From NCBI GenBank assembly GCA_025353725.1, contig JANXOF010000012.1, forward strand, positions 1 to 64,000: DNA of 64,000 bases, written 5' to 3'. Source of the DNA: Polyangiaceae bacterium (lineage in GTDB: Bacteria; Myxococcota_A; Polyangia; Polyangiales; Polyangiaceae). Numbering within the stretch: the first letter of the stretch is position 1; each line of letters starts with the position of its first letter. Under the pieces are notes generated by a model that saw nothing but the letters and a program-made list of their open reading frames with translations, was not told where the DNA came from and searched no databases. Shown piece after piece: positions 1 through 8,790 of the stretch. Made by a program: the position numbers and the translations under genes.

Positions 1-53
1 TCCCGCTGCGCTCGGGCACATGTCTGACTAGACCTCTTTACTGACCCGCGCCT

Positions 54-3000
54 TTGGCACAACAACAGGGGTGCGCCCTCCGCGGCGCGACGCTCATATT
101 GGAATCACGCGACTCCCGCGAAACTCGCGAATCCAGCTCGACTCCGTTTACGGACGCGCTGAGTCAACTCAACGACAGAGCCCTCCGCCGTTTGCTCGGT
201 GCGCGAGCCTTTCTTCGTGGCTACGACTACGTCCGGCGGCAAGCCGTGAGCGACGTCGCCATGGAGGACCTCGCGGCGCGTGGCGCCGTTCTGGGCACGG
301 AGCCTGAACCCTACGCGGTGAAGCTCCAGGTAACGCCCTCGGGGTTCACGAGCGAATGCTCGTGTCCTGCTTTTCCAAAGCTCAATGGCCACTGTAAGCA
401 CGTCGCCGCGTTGCTTATTTCGCTCCGCGATCAGGTGCGTCCTAAAGCACTCCGAGCTGAGCCCAGCGCGAACCTCTCGGCCAACGGGGGGGGGCCAAGC
501 AGCTCCCTTGGCGCGTCAAACGACGCCTCGAGCGCGCGCTCGCAGCACGGACTGCACCGGGGCGACCGACCTTCATCGGCGCTCCTCCCAGGCGGTGGCG
601 GTGGCGGTGGCGGTGGCGGTGGCGGTGGCGCTAGCCAAGAGCGAGGGCATGGAGACGAAGGAGGCGGAATCAGCCGTCGCGCGCGCCGTCGGGCCCGAAA
701 GCTCGCGACTCAGCGCACGCCGAACGCCGGGACGTCCCTCGGCGGCAGCGCGGGCGCCGGCGCGGGCGGTCATCGTCTGAGTTTCACCGCGGACGGTCGT
801 CCGGAACGAGGCTCCGATCGCGAAAGAGAAAGAGATCGCGATCGCGACAGAGATCGCGACCGGCCCGGCGCGGCGTCGCTTCACGGCGTTGACGCCTGGC
901 TTCCCGAGCCGATGCCGCCCGCGCCCAAGACCATCGAATACCGCATCCAGGTACGCCCTGGGCTGCTGCATGTTTCGCTCTTCGATCCCGAGCTCCGCAC
1001 GCCGCTTTCCGCCACCGCGCTGCTACAGTTTCAGGCGCAAAAACCAACGGCTGATCGCGACGCTCTGCGCGTTCTCGCGCGCCTCGAGAACGACGGCCCG
1101 CGTCGCGTCGGCATCGACCTTCGCGGGGAAGACGCCGCGGATCTCTTGCCGCTTCTCAAAGGCCGACGTGTCATCCTTGAGCCTCAGATGATGGAGCTCC
1201 GCTTTGGCGACGATCCCCTTCGTCCGCGCTTCGACCTCGAGTTGGGCCCTGACGGCACGACCGTGCTTGTTAAGACGACGTTCCAGCGTGCCGGAGACCC
1301 CCGAAAGTTTTCCCTCGCGCAAGGCGGGTGGTTTGAGGGTAGTCCGGGGTGGCATCTTGACGCACAAGAAGGATGGGCGCGCCCCATCGATCGCCGCGTG
1401 TCGCCCGGAAGCATCCGTCGTCTCACGCGAACCGCCTACATCTCCGAGTCGATCGACAACCTGCCGTCGCTCATCGCCCAAGGGCTTCCGCGTGTCGCGC
1501 TCGAGGTCGGTGCGGAGCTGCCGGATCTGTCGCAGGTCGCTGACGTCGTCGACATCAGGCCCACGTTCCGCCTTCGCGCGGGTGGCTCGCTCACGGAAGC
1601 CCGGGTGTCTCTCCGTGCGGCCTATGACGACGTCGAAATCGACGTTCGCGCCGATGGAATGACCCCCCCGGTGCTCGTCAAACCCCCGCGCGCTTCGGGG
1701 CCATCCGGCGGCGACGACGCCCCAGGCCAGCGTCGCCTGGCCTCGAACAAGCGCGCGACGGTGATTCGCTGCGACATCGCCGCGCAGCAAGAGTCGACCA
1801 ATAGCCTCCACGCGCTCGGTCTCAAAGCCGACGAAGACGGCATGGGGTTCGTCGCCCGCGGCGACGACGCGCTTCAGTTTTGGACCGAGGCCGTAGGGTC
1901 GCTGCCCGACGATTGGGACCTTTTTATTCCCGACGACCTCGTCGACGTTCAAGTGCGAACGAGTTCACTCCAGGCGAGTGCGCGGGTCTCGAGTGGCGTC
2001 GATTGGCTATCGCTTCGGCTTTCATTCGAATCCGAGGGAATTGCCGTAACCCAAGAAGAGCTCGGACGCTGCCTCGCCGAGGGCAGGCGGTACGTGCGTC
2101 TTCAAGACGGATCGTTCGCAAAAATAGACGTCGAAAAGGTCAAAGCGGTGCTTCTCCGCCAGGCTGAGATTCTGGCGACGGGCGGAGGGCAGGGGAGCCG
2201 TCTGCCGCTCTCGCAAGCCGGTCGTATCCAAGAACTCCTCGAACAAGTCGGCCGCGCGAACGTGAGCGTCGACACCAAAGACCTCTTCGGCAAACTCGCG
2301 AATATCGAAGAAATCAAAGTTGTAAAGAAGCCGCGAAACCTCAAAGCGCAGCTTCGCCCGTACCAGGAGCAGGGCTTTCAGTGGCTCTCGTTCCTCCACG
2401 AGATTGGCTCGGGCGGCATCCTCGCCGACGACATGGGTTTAGGCAAAACAGTCCAAACCATCGCTCTTTTGCTGAGTGTCAAAGCGGCCGTCGAGAAAGA
2501 CGCGAAAGCCGATGGCATAAAGAAGTTCAAGGCTCTTATCGTCGCGCCGACCAGCGTGGTTACGAACTGGGAGCGCGAACTCGACAAGTTCTCGCCCTCA
2601 CTGCGGCATGTGGTTTGGCACGGTTCGGACCGCAAAGAGCGGAAAGACGAACTCGAAGACGCCGACATCGTCATCACCAGCTACGCGCTTCTTCGGCGCG
2701 ACGAGGAGATGCTGTCGAAGCTCGACCTTACCTACGCCATCCTCGATGAAGCGCAGAACATCAAGAACCCGATGAGCGCGACGGCACGCTCGGCGAAACG
2801 CCTCAAGGCTTCGAGGCGGCTCGCGCTGACCGGCACACCTATTGAAAATCGCTTGTCCGAGATTTGGTCGATTTTCGACTTCGTGAGCCCGGGTCTCCTT
2901 GGGCCGCTCGACAAGTTCGAGGAGCGGTACGCGCGACCCATTGATGCCGGCGACGCGAAAGCTGCGAAGCGACTTCGCGCGACGATTCATCCCTTTATTT

Positions 3001-3764
3001 TGCGTCGCACGAAGTCGGAGGTGGCGAAGGACCTCCCCGAGAAGATCGAAAGCGACCAGTTCTGCGAGCTTACCGGCGAGCAGGCTGCGCTTTACGCGGC
3101 CGTCTTTAAAGAGGTGCGCGCGCAGGTGATGGGTGAGGTCGAGCGGCAGGGAATGGCGAAGAGCCATATCCAGATCCTCGCGGGTCTCACGCGCCTCCGT
3201 CAGGCGGCGTGCGATCCGCGTCTTCTCGGACTGCCCCGTGAGTTCGGCGACGAGGATTCGGGCAAGCTTGTGGCACTTCGCGAGCTCATTCAAACGTCCG
3301 TGGCCGGCGGTCATCGCGTGCTCGTCTTCAGCCAGTTCGTGTCGATGCTCACGCTGATCCGTCGTGCGCTCCACGAAGACGGCGTGGCGTACGAATACCT
3401 TGACGGAAGCACGAAGGATCGCCAAGCGCGGGTGGAGAACTTCCAGCGCGAAGACGGCCCGCCGATTTTCCTTATTTCGCTCAAGGCAGGCGGTGCAGGG
3501 CTGAACCTTACCGCGGCGGATACAGTGATTCACTTCGACCCCTGGTGGAACCCGGCGGTCGAAGATCAGGCCACGGACCGCGCCCATCGCATTGGGCAAA
3601 CACGGGTCGTGACGAACTACAAGCTCATCGCGAAGGGGACCATCGAGGAAAAAATCCTCGAGCTTGGCGGCAAAAAACGCGAGCTTGTTGGGGCCGTGTT
3701 GAGCGAAGACATGGGCGGAGCGAAGAAGCTGACAAAGGGCGATCTCGAGGAGCTGTTCAAGTAG
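54..3764 (+). CDS. SNF2-family DNA helicase/ATPase with N-terminal SWIM zinc finger
   Basis: A 1236-aa SWI2/SNF2 ATPase, expected to translocate on double-stranded DNA and remodel protein-DNA complexes in the cytoplasm. The N-terminus carries a SWIM zinc finger (C102, C104, C114, H116). Residues about 130-290 are low complexity: a poly-Gly run encoded by GGTGGC hexamers and an Arg/Asp/Glu dipeptide run. The helicase core fills the C-terminal third: P-loop DDMGLGKT near 791-800, DEAQ box near 897, LTGTPIEN motif III, and motif VI DRAHRIGQTR near 1173. The TTG at 54 is the first start after an in-frame TGA at 42-44; a second TTG at 99 is possible. This SWIM-SNF2 architecture is common in bacteria, and its in vivo role is poorly defined. 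A Ser/Thr kinase gene follows after 9 bp, so the two may be co-transcribed. Confidence 0.93.
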   Translation: MAQQQGCALRGATLILESRDSRETRESSSTPFTDALSQLNDRALRRLLGARAFLRGYDYVRRQAVSDVAMEDLAARGAVLGTEPEPYAVKLQVTPSGFTSECSCPAFPKLNGHCKHVAALLISLRDQVRPKALRAEPSANLSANGGGPSSSLGASNDASSARSQHGLHRGDRPSSALLPGGGGGGGGGGGGGASQERGHGDEGGGISRRARRRARKLATQRTPNAGTSLGGSAGAGAGGHRLSFTADGRPERGSDRERERDRDRDRDRDRPGAASLHGVDAWLPEPMPPAPKTIEYRIQVRPGLLHVSLFDPELRTPLSATALLQFQAQKPTADRDALRVLARLENDGPRRVGIDLRGEDAADLLPLLKGRRVILEPQMMELRFGDDPLRPRFDLELGPDGTTVLVKTTFQRAGDPRKFSLAQGGWFEGSPGWHLDAQEGWARPIDRRVSPGSIRRLTRTAYISESIDNLPSLIAQGLPRVALEVGAELPDLSQVADVVDIRPTFRLRAGGSLTEARVSLRAAYDDVEIDVRADGMTPPVLVKPPRASGPSGGDDAPGQRRLASNKRATVIRCDIAAQQESTNSLHALGLKADEDGMGFVARGDDALQFWTEAVGSLPDDWDLFIPDDLVDVQVRTSSLQASARVSSGVDWLSLRLSFESEGIAVTQEELGRCLAEGRRYVRLQDGSFAKIDVEKVKAVLLRQAEILATGGGQGSRLPLSQAGRIQELLEQVGRANVSVDTKDLFGKLANIEEIKVVKKPRNLKAQLRPYQEQGFQWLSFLHEIGSGGILADDMGLGKTVQTIALLLSVKAAVEKDAKADGIKKFKALIVAPTSVVTNWERELDKFSPSLRHVVWHGSDRKERKDELEDADIVITSYALLRRDEEMLSKLDLTYAILDEAQNIKNPMSATARSAKRLKASRRLALTGTPIENRLSEIWSIFDFVSPGLLGPLDKFEERYARPIDAGDAKAAKRLRATIHPFILRRTKSEVAKDLPEKIESDQFCELTGEQAALYAAVFKEVRAQVMGEVERQGMAKSHIQILAGLTRLRQAACDPRLLGLPREFGDEDSGKLVALRELIQTSVAGGHRVLVFSQFVSMLTLIRRALHEDGVAYEYLDGSTKDRQARVENFQREDGPPIFLISLKAGGAGLNLTAADTVIHFDPWWNPAVEDQATDRAHRIGQTRVVTNYKLIAKGTIEEKILELGGKKRELVGAVLSEDMGGAKKLTKGDLEELFK
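591..631 (+). repeat. GGTGGC hexamer tandem repeat encoding poly-Gly
   Basis: About seven uninterrupted copies of a GGTGGC-type hexamer lie inside the helicase gene and encode a Gly run of about 13 residues. The unit is a multiple of three, so copy-number change would lengthen or shorten the linker without a frameshift. Confidence 0.9.
816..861 (+). repeat. GATCGCGA-type repeats encoding an Arg/Asp/Glu run
   Basis: Imperfect repeats of GATCGCGA and GAGAAA type encode alternating Arg-Glu and Arg-Asp residues in the linker between the SWIM finger and the SNF2 core. This is a charged, probably disordered spacer. Confidence 0.8.
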
Positions 3765-3773
3765 GCTAGGCTC

Positions 3774-6185
3774 TTGCCGGTGGTGAAACCCGAAGCTTCG
3801 GACGCATCGCACATGCCGGAAGGGCCAGATTCGTCGCGCGCCTCGGGTGAGCGAATCGGCACGTATCGCATTATTCGTCGTTTGGCGACGGGAGGCACGA
3901 GCGAAGTGCTGCTCGCCAAAGCCGAGGGCCCGCAAGGGTTTGAGCGCTCGGTCGTCCTAAAAATACTTCTCCCCGAGTATAACCACGACGACGAGTCTAG
4001 GGCGCTCTTTGCCCGGGAGGCGACGGCGTACGCGCGCCTCTCGCATCCGTCGATCGTTCGTCTTAACGACTTTTTCGAGCACGACGGGCAGCTCGTGATG
4101 GTGCTCGAGTTTGTCGACGGGCCGCCTCTCAGCAGGCTTCGCGGGATGCTCAAATCTGTCGGCCAACGCTTCGACGACGCGACAGCCTTGTTCGTCGCAG
4201 GCAGTCTCTTCGAGGCCCTCGCGGCCGCGCATGCGGCGACGAACGAGATGGGTGAACCCGCCCCGGTCATTCATCGTGACGTGAACCCGGCCAACGTCCT
4301 CATCCGGTGGGACGGGCTCGTGAAGCTGGCGGACTTTGGTATCGCAAAGGTGACCGGGGCGACGCACCAAAGCAGCGCGGGCCTTATCCGTGGGACGTAC
4401 GGCTACATGGCACCTGAGCAGGTGAAAGGGGAGACGGTTACCCCACGCGCCGACGTCTACGCCGGCGCAATCATTTTATGGGAAATGCTCACGAAGGGGC
4501 GCGCTTTTACGCGCGGGGCGAAACCCGACATCGTGGTGCTTCGCGAGCTTTCAGAGCCGCGGATAGCGTCTATCGATCTGCTCCGCCCGGACCTCGACAG
4601 GACCCTCCGCGAGGCCGTAAAGCGTGCGCTCGAACCGCGTCACGAGAAGCGCAACATCACGGCTGAGGAGATGGTGTCGACGTTGCGGTTGGTGGTCCCC
4701 GAGGCGGTCGGGCGCGACATGCTCGTGAAGGCGCTGGCAAGTGTCCGCCATGAACCCAAGCCCGCCGCGACGTCCATGCCGCCGCCGATGCTCGTCGGAC
4801 CGCCGAACGAGCGCGTGGAACGCGTGCGAGCAATGTCGCCCGCGCGTCCAGGTGCGCTTCCGAAGATCGCGCCGGCGGTGAGACGCGCGCCCGATTCCGT
4901 TCGGAAGCTGGGACTGAATGGCGCCGTTCCTGCGGCTCCCGCGCCGGCGTCCAAAACGGCTAGCCTCGACGGTGTCCCGCGTCCCTCGAGTTCCGGCGCG
5001 TCGCCCGACGTTCCAGAGTTCGCATCCGTGGTGGAGCCGCCGAGTGCCCAGGCGCTTCGAAACGCCAGTCGAGGCGCAGTCGTGCCTGGCAACGGCGCGC
5101 AGGAGCTGACTGCGGCCCCGCCCGAAGTGCACGCGCCCTCGGGACGGAGCCCCGGAACGCTCCGGCTCGGGACCACGCGCATCGGCCTTGCGCCCGCCAG
5201 CGCATTTGACAGCCGCGTCGAACAAGTCGCGCGCGACCTCCCAAGCCGCATCCCTCCAAACGTGTTCCCGCGAACAGACCCACCGGCTGGACTTTCGGAG
5301 GCGCTCGACGCGCCGACGCGGGAGGACCTTCCGAAGCTTGCTCCACTTGCTCCAAGAGATGGCAACGAACCGGAAAGTGTCACTATAGCGTCTGCAACGT
5401 CGCTCTTGCGCGCCGCGTCAATACCGATCGAGGCCGCTCCGCCGGTAGATCTCGACGCCACGCTCGTGATGGAGCAGGCCGAGCTCAAGGCGCGCGTGTC
5501 GCGACCCGAACTCGTCTCGTCGCCTGGTTCTGGCCTCGAGCCGCTTGTCCCGCCTATGCCTTCGGCGAGTTCGCCTACCGCGCTCTCCCACGCCGAGAAT
5601 GCGCGCGCTGTCGAGCCGCTACCTACAGTGGCGTCGACCACTCAGATGACGCATCGGCGCACCCCGCGGCCAGGTTTGCACCCGCCTGCTCGGCCTGTTC
5701 GCGCACGGTTCGACTCCCGAAGCCTCTTGCTCTTGCTCGCGCTCGGGCTCGCTTTCTCGACTGTAGCGATGGTTGGTAGCTTCGGGTACGGGCGCTGGAA
5801 GAACGCGGATACCCTTGGTCGCGTGCCTCCCGAGCGTCCGCTTCCACGGTCTGCAGCCACGGTCGCGAGCCCGCTGCTCCTCGCGACCGCGCCCCAGGAT
5901 GCGCCGGCGCCTTCAGCGCTGTCTCAGACTCAGCCTGAGTCCCCCAAACCTGCGGTCCCGGCTTCCGCCGAGCGAGCCGTCGACGTTCCACCAGGCTCCG
6001 GTCGCGTAAAGACGACGGGAACCACGGCCGGCCGTCGTATTTTCGTCGACGACCGAACCGTCGGCCAAACCCCTGACTCCGTTGTCGTAAAGTGTGGCGC
6101 TCGACGGATTCGGCTCGGGAGTGCGGGCTCGACCCAGGCCATCGAGGTTCCGTGCGGAGGAGAAACGACGGTCGCGGACAGGTAG
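3774..6185 (+). CDS. Membrane-anchored serine/threonine protein kinase with PEGA-like C-terminus
   Basis: An 803-aa Hanks-type (PknB-like) kinase. The N-terminal catalytic domain spans about 28-310: Gly loop ATGGTSEV, ATP-binding K63, catalytic HRD with D169 and N174, DFG at 187-189, and an APEQ motif. All the key residues for activity are present. A long Pro/Ala/Ser-rich linker (about 325-645) leads to a single membrane segment near 650-672. The outer tail ends in a region (GRRIFVDDRTVGQTP) that resembles a PEGA domain. Such kinases in myxobacteria couple envelope signals to phosphorylation of cytoplasmic partners; the target here is unknown. The start is a TTG at 3774; ATG at 3813 is an alternative just before the kinase fold. 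The gene follows the SNF2 helicase by 9 bp and converges with the SUMF1 lipoprotein gene. Confidence 0.93.
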   Translation: MPVVKPEASDASHMPEGPDSSRASGERIGTYRIIRRLATGGTSEVLLAKAEGPQGFERSVVLKILLPEYNHDDESRALFAREATAYARLSHPSIVRLNDFFEHDGQLVMVLEFVDGPPLSRLRGMLKSVGQRFDDATALFVAGSLFEALAAAHAATNEMGEPAPVIHRDVNPANVLIRWDGLVKLADFGIAKVTGATHQSSAGLIRGTYGYMAPEQVKGETVTPRADVYAGAIILWEMLTKGRAFTRGAKPDIVVLRELSEPRIASIDLLRPDLDRTLREAVKRALEPRHEKRNITAEEMVSTLRLVVPEAVGRDMLVKALASVRHEPKPAATSMPPPMLVGPPNERVERVRAMSPARPGALPKIAPAVRRAPDSVRKLGLNGAVPAAPAPASKTASLDGVPRPSSSGASPDVPEFASVVEPPSAQALRNASRGAVVPGNGAQELTAAPPEVHAPSGRSPGTLRLGTTRIGLAPASAFDSRVEQVARDLPSRIPPNVFPRTDPPAGLSEALDAPTREDLPKLAPLAPRDGNEPESVTIASATSLLRAASIPIEAAPPVDLDATLVMEQAELKARVSRPELVSSPGSGLEPLVPPMPSASSPTALSHAENARAVEPLPTVASTTQMTHRRTPRPGLHPPARPVRARFDSRSLLLLLALGLAFSTVAMVGSFGYGRWKNADTLGRVPPERPLPRSAATVASPLLLATAPQDAPAPSALSQTQPESPKPAVPASAERAVDVPPGSGRVKTTGTTAGRRIFVDDRTVGQTPDSVVVKCGARRIRLGSAGSTQAIEVPCGGETTVADR

Positions 6186-6218
6186 CGCGGAGGGCTGCCT
6201 CCCCCGAAACGCGGGGTG

Positions 6219-7223
6219 CTACTGGGCGGGGTCAGAGCAGCAGCGAAACCCGGTCGAGTAGTCGTGGTACCAGGCCTCGTGCGCTTCCGTGCGGTAGCCG
6301 CATCCGTCGCCGTTTTGCGTCACGTCGAGGTAGTAGCCGCCCTGAAACGAACCTGCAGGGTCGAGCACCCACTCGTGCAGATTGCCGACCATGTCGTAAA
6401 CGCCGTAGCCGTTCGTGCACTCCTCATGCGAGCCCGTTTCGGCAAGCCCGCCCGCCATCTGGTTGAGGCGCACGTCGTTCATCTTCTCCCATGTGAAGGC
6501 CTTGCCTTCGACGAACGCAACCGGGAAAAAAGACGGCACGGGACTCTTGCCGTTGTCGTTGCACGTGCCGGGTGTCCGCTCGTTTGCGTAGCCGAACTTT
6601 TTCGCTTCCGGCCCTCGGCACGCCGTCTTCCACTCCGCCGCCCTACATAAGCGCTTACCGGAACGCCCGCACGCGTCGACCGCTTGTTTCTCGCTGATAT
6701 ACCCTTGAGGGTAGACTCCCTTTTCGCTCACGGCGCGGACTGTGTGGCCGGCGCCCAGCGCATCGGGCGCCTGGAAGTAAGGCCACGGGAGCTCCCTCCC
6801 ATCGGGCATCACCTCAACCAGCGACGCCTCGAACGTGTCGACACAAAACTTGTCGTCGACGCTCGCCATATCTGGAGGGCAGAGCCCGTTCATTGGGAGC
6901 GGGCGGTCTCCGGCCGCCAGAAGTTGTTCGATCGGGATGTCGGCCGTGGCCTCAAAGTTGAGCCTCGTCATCACGCTCGACGTGAGCTGCGCTTCACTGT
7001 TCGGATTCACAGCGGCCGACGCGTTGGGGTCAAAGAGTGACGCTCCGAAGAGGTGACCTCCGTACAGTCCGCTTCCTAAGCGCGAACAGCCCGTCATGCC
7101 CATCCCGAGAACTGCGGTGCCGACCGACGCCAACCCAAGCAGGGACATGCCGAGAACCGTCGCGAGTGCGAGGGATCGGTGGTTCGGGCGCTCGCGGCGA
7201 GGCGCATGAAGGAGATTTCGCAA
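6219..7223 (-). CDS. SUMF1/FGE-fold lipoprotein (formylglycine-generating enzyme family)
   Basis: A 334-aa protein with a signal peptide ending in a lipobox-like GMTGC (Cys near 46), so probably an outer- or inner-membrane lipoprotein. The rest matches the FGE-sulfatase/SUMF1 fold: FCVDTFEAS, the GKRLCRAAEWKTAC motif, GYGVYDMVGNLHEWV and the terminal GFRCC. Family members include true formylglycine-generating enzymes, nonheme iron sulfur-chemistry enzymes, and non-catalytic carbohydrate- or partner-binding versions. The block between the GNxxEW motif and GFRCC lacks the usual RGGSW-type arrangement, so I do not infer sulfatase activation. A paralogue with the same motifs lies at 42556-43518. 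The gene converges with the upstream kinase (33-bp gap) and has a 342-bp upstream region containing a 10-bp inverted repeat. Confidence 0.85.
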   Translation of the reverse strand: MRNLLHAPRRERPNHRSLALATVLGMSLLGLASVGTAVLGMGMTGCSRLGSGLYGGHLFGASLFDPNASAAVNPNSEAQLTSSVMTRLNFEATADIPIEQLLAAGDRPLPMNGLCPPDMASVDDKFCVDTFEASLVEVMPDGRELPWPYFQAPDALGAGHTVRAVSEKGVYPQGYISEKQAVDACGRSGKRLCRAAEWKTACRGPEAKKFGYANERTPGTCNDNGKSPVPSFFPVAFVEGKAFTWEKMNDVRLNQMAGGLAETGSHEECTNGYGVYDMVGNLHEWVLDPAGSFQGGYYLDVTQNGDGCGYRTEAHEAWYHDYSTGFRCCSDPAQ

Positions 7224-7565
7224 GTCGTGCCTCCGGCGTGTGACGAGACGGTGAACTCGTGAGCGAAGGCGTCCGCCCCGCGAGGCGCGTACTTACTTAC
7301 GCGTCCCCTGGGGATACTTTGCACCAGGGGACGATCCAACTTGAATCGCCCGTCCCGCCCGAATTAGGTGGGACCTCTACCGCCATTTAACGTGCATTAT
7401 TGGTTCAATTAACGTCGTGATTTCGGAGTTTTGTGGCCGTTTACCTAAATGTTCAGTTTAGCGTCCGAAAGGTCGCGCTTGCTGAGTGTGGGTAAAGCTA
7501 TGCTTTTGGTCGTCGCCGAGTCGAAGAGTCGCGTCGCCCGGACCGACTGGATCTAGGCTGGCCGG
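7224..7565. other. Divergent intergenic region, 342 bp
   Basis: Separates the minus-strand SUMF1 lipoprotein from the plus-strand lipase. The middle part (about 7380-7460) is noticeably AT-rich for this genome and may hold promoters for both sides. The only clear structure is the inverted repeat at 7302-7333. No ORF or RNA gene was recognised. Confidence 0.6.
7302..7333. promoter_or_regulatory. 10-bp perfect inverted repeat, possible operator or leader hairpin
   Basis: CGTCCCCTGG (7302-7311) and CCAGGGGACG (7324-7333) are perfect inverse complements separated by 12 nt. The element lies about 80 bp upstream of the SUMF1 lipoprotein start. There is no T-tract on either side, which argues against a simple intrinsic terminator. 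An operator or a 5'-leader hairpin are the alternatives. Confidence 0.4.
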
Positions 7566-8759
7566 GTGCACCGCCTCTATCTGTCCCCGGGGATGTTCGG
7601 CTTCGGTCGCCTCGCCACCTACGACTACTTCGCTCACGTCGAGCGTGCGCTCGTGAAGCGTTTTGCGGACGCCGGGAAGAAGCTCGAGCCGCACGTCGTT
7701 GACGTCTCGCCGACGGCGTCGATTCGGCGCAGGGCCGTCCGCCTCGCCGAACTTGTCGCGAAGACGGCGGACGACGGGAAAGGGACGATTCACTTGCTCG
7801 GCCATTCGACGGGCGGGCTTGATGCGCGGCTCGTGTCGTCACCGTCGGCGCGGCTCCCGACGGCAGCGGAGAACCTCGCGTGGAGGTCGCGTCTTCGCAG
7901 CGTGACGACGCTGAGCACGCCGCATTATGGGACGCCGATGGCGAGCTTTTTTGCGACCGTCAGCGGGCAGCGGATCCTCTACGCGGTCAGCGCGCTCACG
8001 TTCATCGGCCTTTCCCTCGGGGCTCCGCCTTTGGCCGCCGCAAGCGCGCTCCTCGTGACGATAGGCCGGCTCGACCGTGCGCTTGGCGTTGAGCTCCGGT
8101 TGCTCGACCGCACGACGGACGCGTTGCTGCGTGCGCTCGAACCGGCAACGAGCCGTGAGGTCCGCGGCTATCTCGACGCGATTCGCCGTGACCAAGGCGC
8201 CGTCATTCAGTTGACGCCTGAAGCGATGGACCTCTTCCAGGCGGGCGTCGAGGATCGACCCGGTGTGCTCTATCAATGCACGTGCGCCCAGGCGCCCGCG
8301 CCGACGCCCGGAAAGCTTGCCAAGTCGCTGGTCGGACCGTGGCGCGCCATTTCGTCGGCGATTTTCACGACGATGTACGGGATTACGGCGCGCCACGACG
8401 AGTGTTATCCGTGCTCCGCGCCCGAGCATCCCGCGGACGTCGAAGCCGCCCTCGTCAGCGCGTTCGGCAAACTGCCGAGTGTCCGTGCGAACGACGGCGT
8501 GGTTCCCCTGCTTTCCCAAGTGTGGGGGCGTGTCGCCTGGGCGGGGTACGCCGATCACCTTGACGTACTTGGGCACTTTCCTGGCGCTGTGGGGCCTCCG
8601 TCGTTTTGGAGCTCCGTTTTTGGCCGGAAGGCGAACCGCGGGCTCGATTCGGGCGACGCCGTGCACACGGATTGGCTCCGGAGCGGCGCCGATTTCAACG
8701 AACGCGGCTTTGGAGCGCTGATGGATGCCCTTGCCTCCGGCATGCTTGAGGCGTGTTAG
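7566..8759 (+). CDS. Alpha/beta-hydrolase, lipase/esterase-like
   Basis: A 397-aa hydrolase starting at a GTG. The nucleophile elbow GHSTGG gives Ser81. Asp310 in ANDGVVPL and His331 in YADHLD are well placed to complete a Ser-Asp-His triad, an arrangement typical of triacylglycerol lipase/PGAP1-like folds. There is no convincing signal peptide, so it may act in the cytoplasm or be exported by another route. A hydrophobic stretch (about 137-165) probably forms part of the lid or core. The substrate cannot be read from sequence. The stop is followed after 31 bp by a lipoprotein gene on the same strand, so co-transcription is likely. Confidence 0.85.
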   Translation: MHRLYLSPGMFGFGRLATYDYFAHVERALVKRFADAGKKLEPHVVDVSPTASIRRRAVRLAELVAKTADDGKGTIHLLGHSTGGLDARLVSSPSARLPTAAENLAWRSRLRSVTTLSTPHYGTPMASFFATVSGQRILYAVSALTFIGLSLGAPPLAAASALLVTIGRLDRALGVELRLLDRTTDALLRALEPATSREVRGYLDAIRRDQGAVIQLTPEAMDLFQAGVEDRPGVLYQCTCAQAPAPTPGKLAKSLVGPWRAISSAIFTTMYGITARHDECYPCSAPEHPADVEAALVSAFGKLPSVRANDGVVPLLSQVWGRVAWAGYADHLDVLGHFPGAVGPPSFWSSVFGRKANRGLDSGDAVHTDWLRSGADFNERGFGALMDALASGMLEAC

Positions 8760-8790
8760 CCTCGGGTTCTTACCCGGAGGAGCAGATTCC

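Noticed and set aside
591-631. Phase-variable contingency repeat
   Set aside because: The unit is six bases, so changes cannot switch the reading frame on or off.
2598-3935. Long minus-strand open frame opposite the SNF2 core
   Set aside because: High-GC shadow of a certain gene on the other strand; Arg/Leu/His-rich composition and no recognisable domain.
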